Part shown: positions 35,766 through 35,845 of the stretch, piece after piece
Layout: each line of letters begins with the position of its first letter
Numbering within the stretch: the first letter of the stretch is position 1
Assembly (NCBI RefSeq): GCF_025515275.1
Contig: NZ_JAOPFU010000042.1
Coordinates: forward strand, 1-35,845
From: Catenovulum sp. 2E275
Lineage (GTDB): Bacteria; Pseudomonadota; Gammaproteobacteria; Enterobacterales; Alteromonadaceae
Direction: 5' to 3'
Length of the DNA stretch: 35,845 nt
Notes under the pieces: model-generated
Seen by the model: the letters and a program-made list of their open reading frames with translations, nothing else
Database searches by the model: none
What the model was told of the DNA's origin: nothing
Position numbers and translations under genes: made by a program

Positions 35766-35837
35766 GCCCAACGGGCTATTTTTCCGCCTCTCATCGTTAT
35801 TTTTCTGACTAATAGCTCGCTATTAGGTACAGAAAAA
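35766..35837. repeat. Structured intergenic sequence at the right edge
   Basis: A small GCCC-AAC-GGGC stem followed by TATTTTT (35766-35782) is followed by a larger hairpin: CTAATAGC-TC-GCTATTAG (35809-35826), enclosed by TTTTTCTG (35800-35807) and CAGAAAAA (35830-35837). It could be a terminator pair for a gene beyond the edge or one copy of a dispersed repeat. A 39-codon minus-strand open frame through it is probably not a gene. Confidence 0.4.
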
Positions 35838-35845
35838 TGCCTTGA

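Noticed and set aside
35730-35845. Small minus-strand protein entering from the right edge
   Set aside because: The 39-codon frame runs through perfect hairpin arms and has no ribosome site or family resemblance.
1-35845. Insertion sequences, CRISPR arrays, tRNA or phage genes
   Set aside because: I looked for direct-repeat arrays, transposase motifs, cloverleaf ends and integrase motifs on both strands and saw none.

Overview
The window looks like a chromosomal segment from an AT-leaning, Gram-negative marine gammaproteobacterium, most likely in the Alteromonadales (Catenovulum/Paraglaciecola-like). I infer this from long carbohydrate-type TonB-dependent receptors, many secreted or lipoprotein carbohydrate enzymes, a TRAP transporter instead of SusCD, and the SapC/cupin/'tryptophan halogenase' set found beside such receptors in Proteobacteria. 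I saw no tRNA, rRNA, CRISPR array, transposase or prophage gene.

Layout: (1) 1-12362 is a pectin utilisation locus. A lipoprotein DUF4861-GH105 unsaturated uronyl hydrolase (minus strand) diverges from a TRAP transporter (DctP-Q-M). After a strong terminator come GH28 polygalacturonase, PL1 pectate lyase, CE12 acetylesterase, CE8 pectin methylesterase and a UxuB-like hexuronate reductase. Three copies of a palindrome, TGCYACCGGTRGCW, stand in front of the three transcription units and probably bind the local regulator, which is not encoded here. (2) 12664-16253 is a three-gene operon: a secreted mono-heme cytochrome c fused to an unknown domain, a secreted sorbosone-dehydrogenase-like beta-propeller, and a 3-keto-disaccharide hydrolase (DUF1080). 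It could be a periplasmic oxidise-then-cleave glycoside pathway. (3) 16379-20966 holds a divergent CE7 esterase, then a Tat-exported lipoprotein intradiol dioxygenase with a BaeSR-like two-component system.

(4) 21048-29085 (minus strand) is a large carbohydrate-type TonB-dependent receptor followed, after an intra-operon terminator, by SapC, a cupin/JmjC protein, a flavin-dependent halogenase, a DUF6445 HxD...H...R protein and a periplasmic solute-binding-like protein. It diverges from a GH3 exo-beta-glucosidase (29590-32169) across a 504-base regulatory region. (5) 32344-35578 (minus strand) is a siderophore-type TonB receptor overlapping a DUF1624 acyltransferase-like membrane protein. Its promoter carries a near-consensus Zur-type palindrome.

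Reading it together: CE8 and CE12 strip methyl and acetyl groups from pectin, GH28 and PL1 cut the backbone, the TRAP system probably imports uronates or small oligomers, GH105 releases unsaturated uronic acids, and the UxuB-like enzyme feeds hexuronate catabolism. The least explained parts are the cytochrome/propeller/DUF1080 operon and the receptor-linked halogenase/dioxygenase cassette. All functions are inferred from sequence motifs read by eye; no database search was run.
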